Below the pieces are notes generated by a model. The model was not told the DNA's origin. It did no database searches and was given only the letters and a program-made list of their open reading frames with translations. Below are positions 61,733 through 64,000 of a stretch of DNA of 64,000 nucleotides, one piece after another. The stretch's first letter is position 1. Every line of letters begins with the position of its first letter. This stretch comes from Prevotella vespertina (GTDB lineage Bacteria > Bacteroidota > Bacteroidia > Bacteroidales > Bacteroidaceae), in contig NZ_VVIQ01000007.1 in NCBI RefSeq assembly GCF_009728485.1, positions 94,936 to 158,935 on the forward strand. The letters are read 5' to 3'. Both the position numbers and the translations under genes were made by a program.

Positions 61733-63805
61733 ATGTACAAACCAACTTTTGAAAAGCGCAGTGTCCTGAAGTTTAAGCACTTCTCTAATCACGGCTACTC
61801 GCTCTTTGCTGTTCTTGGTAAGGAGGTTTTGATTGGTGTACTGAGTGTTGCTACCTTACAGCATGCTACTGCCAAAGGCATTAGCGTTAATGCTGAAAAG
61901 GCTGAAATGGACTCAGTTGTAACCAACCGAGGCGTGATGATGGATGAAGTAAGCGTCACAGGAACACGCGCACCACTGACTGTTAGTCAGCAAGCGAGAA
62001 TGGTAACTGTACTAAGTCGTGAGGAGATCCAAGCGGCGCCAGTACAGAGTGTGAATGACTTATTGAAGTATGCCGTCGGTGTCGATGTACGACAAAAGGG
62101 TCCTCTAGGGGCTTTGACAGACGTAAGCATACGTGGGGGCAACTCCGAACAAGTCACAATTCTTCTCAACGGCATCAATATCTGTGATGCACAAACAGGT
62201 CATAACGCCTTCGATTTCCCAGTTGATATTAGTGAAATCGAGCGCATAGAAATTCTTGAAGGACCTGCTGCACGAGTTTATGGTACGTCTTCTTTATTAG
62301 GTGCTATAAACATTGTAACCCAAACTCCACCACTATCAAGTCTCTCCGCACACGTCGAAGGCGGCTCTTATGGCTATCTTAGTGCTGGTATGCGAGCGAA
62401 CTTATCAAAGGGGAAATGGAACAATCAGCTATCTGGTTCATATACCCGCAGTGATGGTTATCTTCGTAACAAAGCAGGCAAACTGAATGCTGATTATCGC
62501 ACAGGTAAGGCTTTCTATCAAGGTAATTACACGGATAACGACGTTAGAGTTCAGTGGCACGCAGGTATGAGTATCAAGGACTTTGGCTCTAACACATTCT
62601 ACTCAACGAAGTATGATGACCAGTTCGAACACACATTCAAAACCTTTACTGCCATACAAGCAGAGAATCTTCAAGGGCGTTTCCACATCCGTCCTGCCAT
62701 CTATTGGAACCGCAGCATGGATCGCTTCGAACTGTTCCGAAACGCTGCAAACAAGTATCCTTTCAATTATCACCGCACAGATGTCTATGGTGTAAACCTC
62801 AATACTTACTTTGATTGGAAGCTAGGACGAACAGCCGTAGGAGCCGAGATTCGCAATGAAGATCTCGTCAGTGGTAACCTTGGCGAACCGCTTGCTAAGC
62901 CTAAGCACATACATGGTACGGACAGAGACTACACCGTTGGTCTAAACAGAACGAATATCCAGTTCGTCTTTGAACACAATCTCATCCTTGACCGATTCAC
63001 GTTATCTGCGGGTTTAATAGCCGTTAAGAACACACAAGCTGATATGCACATGCGTGTTTACCCAGGCATCGACGCAAGTTATCGCATTGGACAAGCATGG
63101 AAGTTATATGCCTCTTACAACACATCTCTTCGTATGCCTTCTGTAACGGAGTTGTTCTATTCTGTAGGTGGACATAAGGCTGATAAGCACCTCAAACCAG
63201 AGGAACTTTCAGCATTAGAGACTGGCGTTAAATATGAAACCAAGGGTGTTACTGCCAAGGCGAGTCTATATTGGAATCATCATAAGAACCTCATCGACTG
63301 GATCAATGATGGGACTTTAGATGCCAACGGAGCACCGCTTTGGAAGAGTGTTAACTTTGGAACTATCAACGATTTCGGGGCAGAGATGGCACTTGACTTT
63401 AATCTTCTGCAGCTCATCCCATCGCAACGTTTCTTTAAGAAGTTCGGTGTTGCTTATAGTTACATCAACCAGGATAAGACTGAGCAAGCAGGTATCGTGA
63501 GCAAATATGCCCTCGAATACTTAAAGAATAAGGTAGTAAGTAACCTCCAAATGAACCTCTGGCGCAATCTTGACCTCGGTCTTAACTATCGCTTCCAACA
63601 CCGTATGGGCAGCTATTTGGACATAAATAATCAACGTCACAAATACAGAAGTTACGGCGTAATGGACGCTAGATTAAGTTGGAATGATAAGAGTTGGACA
63701 GCCTATCTGGAGGCTAACAACCTCTTCGGAACGCATTACCTTGATTATGGAAATGTCCCTCAACCCAGCACATGGGTTATCGGTGGCATCCGTATCAACC
63801 TATAA
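61733..63805 (+). CDS. BtuB-like TonB-dependent outer-membrane receptor
   Basis: A 690-residue outer-membrane transporter. After an exported N-terminus (VLIGVLSVATLQHATAKG) comes the TonB-box region and plug (about 70-185: DEVSVTGTRAPLTVSQQARMV, SIRGGNSEQVTILLNGI, RIEILEGPAARVYGTSSLLGAINIVT). A 22-strand-type beta barrel follows, ending in WVIGGIRINL with the aromatic/hydrophobic terminus. The plug resembles BtuB/siderophore receptors; the substrate is not certain. Cobalamin would fit the B12-dependent NrdJ in this window, but no cobalamin riboswitch precedes it. ATG 61733 lies after the promoter and leader hairpin; upstream in-frame codons fall in the promoter. Confidence 0.9.
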   Translation: MYKPTFEKRSVLKFKHFSNHGYSLFAVLGKEVLIGVLSVATLQHATAKGISVNAEKAEMDSVVTNRGVMMDEVSVTGTRAPLTVSQQARMVTVLSREEIQAAPVQSVNDLLKYAVGVDVRQKGPLGALTDVSIRGGNSEQVTILLNGINICDAQTGHNAFDFPVDISEIERIEILEGPAARVYGTSSLLGAINIVTQTPPLSSLSAHVEGGSYGYLSAGMRANLSKGKWNNQLSGSYTRSDGYLRNKAGKLNADYRTGKAFYQGNYTDNDVRVQWHAGMSIKDFGSNTFYSTKYDDQFEHTFKTFTAIQAENLQGRFHIRPAIYWNRSMDRFELFRNAANKYPFNYHRTDVYGVNLNTYFDWKLGRTAVGAEIRNEDLVSGNLGEPLAKPKHIHGTDRDYTVGLNRTNIQFVFEHNLILDRFTLSAGLIAVKNTQADMHMRVYPGIDASYRIGQAWKLYASYNTSLRMPSVTELFYSVGGHKADKHLKPEELSALETGVKYETKGVTAKASLYWNHHKNLIDWINDGTLDANGAPLWKSVNFGTINDFGAEMALDFNLLQLIPSQRFFKKFGVAYSYINQDKTEQAGIVSKYALEYLKNKVVSNLQMNLWRNLDLGLNYRFQHRMGSYLDINNQRHKYRSYGVMDARLSWNDKSWTAYLEANNLFGTHYLDYGNVPQPSTWVIGGIRINL

Positions 63806-63810
63806 AAAAG

Positions 63811-63864
63811 CCTCACCCCGTTAGGCGCCCCCCTCTCTGTAGGAGAGGGGCTGGGGGTGAGGCC
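63811..63864. repeat. GC-rich dispersed hairpin element, copy D
   Basis: Outer arms GCCTCACCCC and GGGGGTGAGGC enclose CCCCTCTCTGTAGGAGAGGGG, a nested hairpin 6 bp after the TonB-receptor stop. Probably its mRNA 3' end. Confidence 0.8.
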
Positions 63865-63898
63865 GTACCACAGGGAGCGAGAGAACCAAATTAATACA

Positions 63899-64000
63899 CT
63901 AGTTTTGAAAGACATTAATTTCACAATTAATATAATCGAGTTGTCTTATTACAGAACGATTGATACCCTGAATCAATCTATTTAAATGCTCCCGTGGCAC
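63899..64000 (-). CDS. Possible C-terminus of an unidentified protein (partial)
   Basis: Reading leftwards from the window edge, a frame of 33 codons ends in TAG at 63899. The peptide is PREHLNRLIQGINRSVIRQL followed by DYINCEINVFQN. It is helical and charged like a real C-terminus, but too short for family recognition. The GC-rich hairpin on its 3' side could be a shared terminator. It may be chance. Confidence 0.3.
   Translation of the reverse strand: MPREHLNRLIQGINRSVIRQLDYINCEINVFQN

Overview
The window looks like a chromosomal segment of an oral-type Prevotella or close relative (Bacteroidales). Promoters follow the Bacteroidetes pattern (-7 TAnnTTTG, sometimes with a -33 TTG/TTTG 19-20 bp upstream). 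Start codons lack strong Shine-Dalgarno sequences and sit in AT-rich leaders. The gene content is typical of the group: a MurF-Alr fusion, an interpain-like C10 protease, GSCFA, DUF3098, DUF1599, DUF4251, YfhO, a fimbrillin-type lipoprotein and a B12-dependent ribonucleotide reductase. No rRNA, tRNA, CRISPR array, complete insertion sequence or prophage was found.

Layout. 1-8.5 kb: the 5' part of dnaA, then an amidase/MCE-protein pair, folB, nrdJ, a nitroreductase, a GSCFA protein and a Fur-family regulator. 8.5-16 kb: murF-alr, rmuC, a cupin gene bracketed by two HxlR-type regulators, and ettA. 16-26 kb: nhaA, yfhO, the mtnN-luxS methyl-cycle pair, a MATE pump, a small outer-membrane barrel, and an ADP-ribosylglycohydrolase fused to DUF1810. 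26-37 kb: typA, rpsO, a C10 protease, the ftsX-DUF3098-uppP-truB-queA-folK operon, a radical SAM enzyme and lpxA. 37-45 kb: a tripartite RND efflux operon and a CCA-adding-type nucleotidyltransferase. 45-53 kb: a 54-residue ORF followed by a fimbrillin/leucine-rich-repeat lipoprotein, then DUF1599, DoxX-TpiA (one uninterrupted frame), a SPOR protein and folE. 53-64 kb: a lipoprotein, xth, an SGNH/MBOAT acyl-transfer pair, small envelope proteins, a nucleobase permease with xpt, and a BtuB-like TonB-dependent receptor.

The most unusual signal is between genes. At least ten intergenic loci carry short tandem arrays (3-9 units) with a period of exactly 22 bp (once 23, once 24). In most of them each unit is a 14-18 bp near-palindrome plus a short spacer. 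The period and architecture are shared, but the palindrome differs from locus to locus: GTTTCATC/GATGAGAC, TTCTTCGCGAAGAA, AAAAGCTCTTAAGCTTTT, TACCCAGCGAATGGGTA, and others. Four loci share one vocabulary (AAGAGGGCGTT and AAGAGAGCCTCTT). At 25.6-25.9 kb the 22-bp register continues while the unit sequence changes completely. I know of no description of this, and it is the best candidate here for an undescribed system. Other notable items are the DoxX-TpiA frame fusion, the ARH-DUF1810 fusion, a possible attenuator ahead of the TonB receptor, a 33-bp-arm inverted repeat before rmuC, and a gene tail encoded by repeat DNA.
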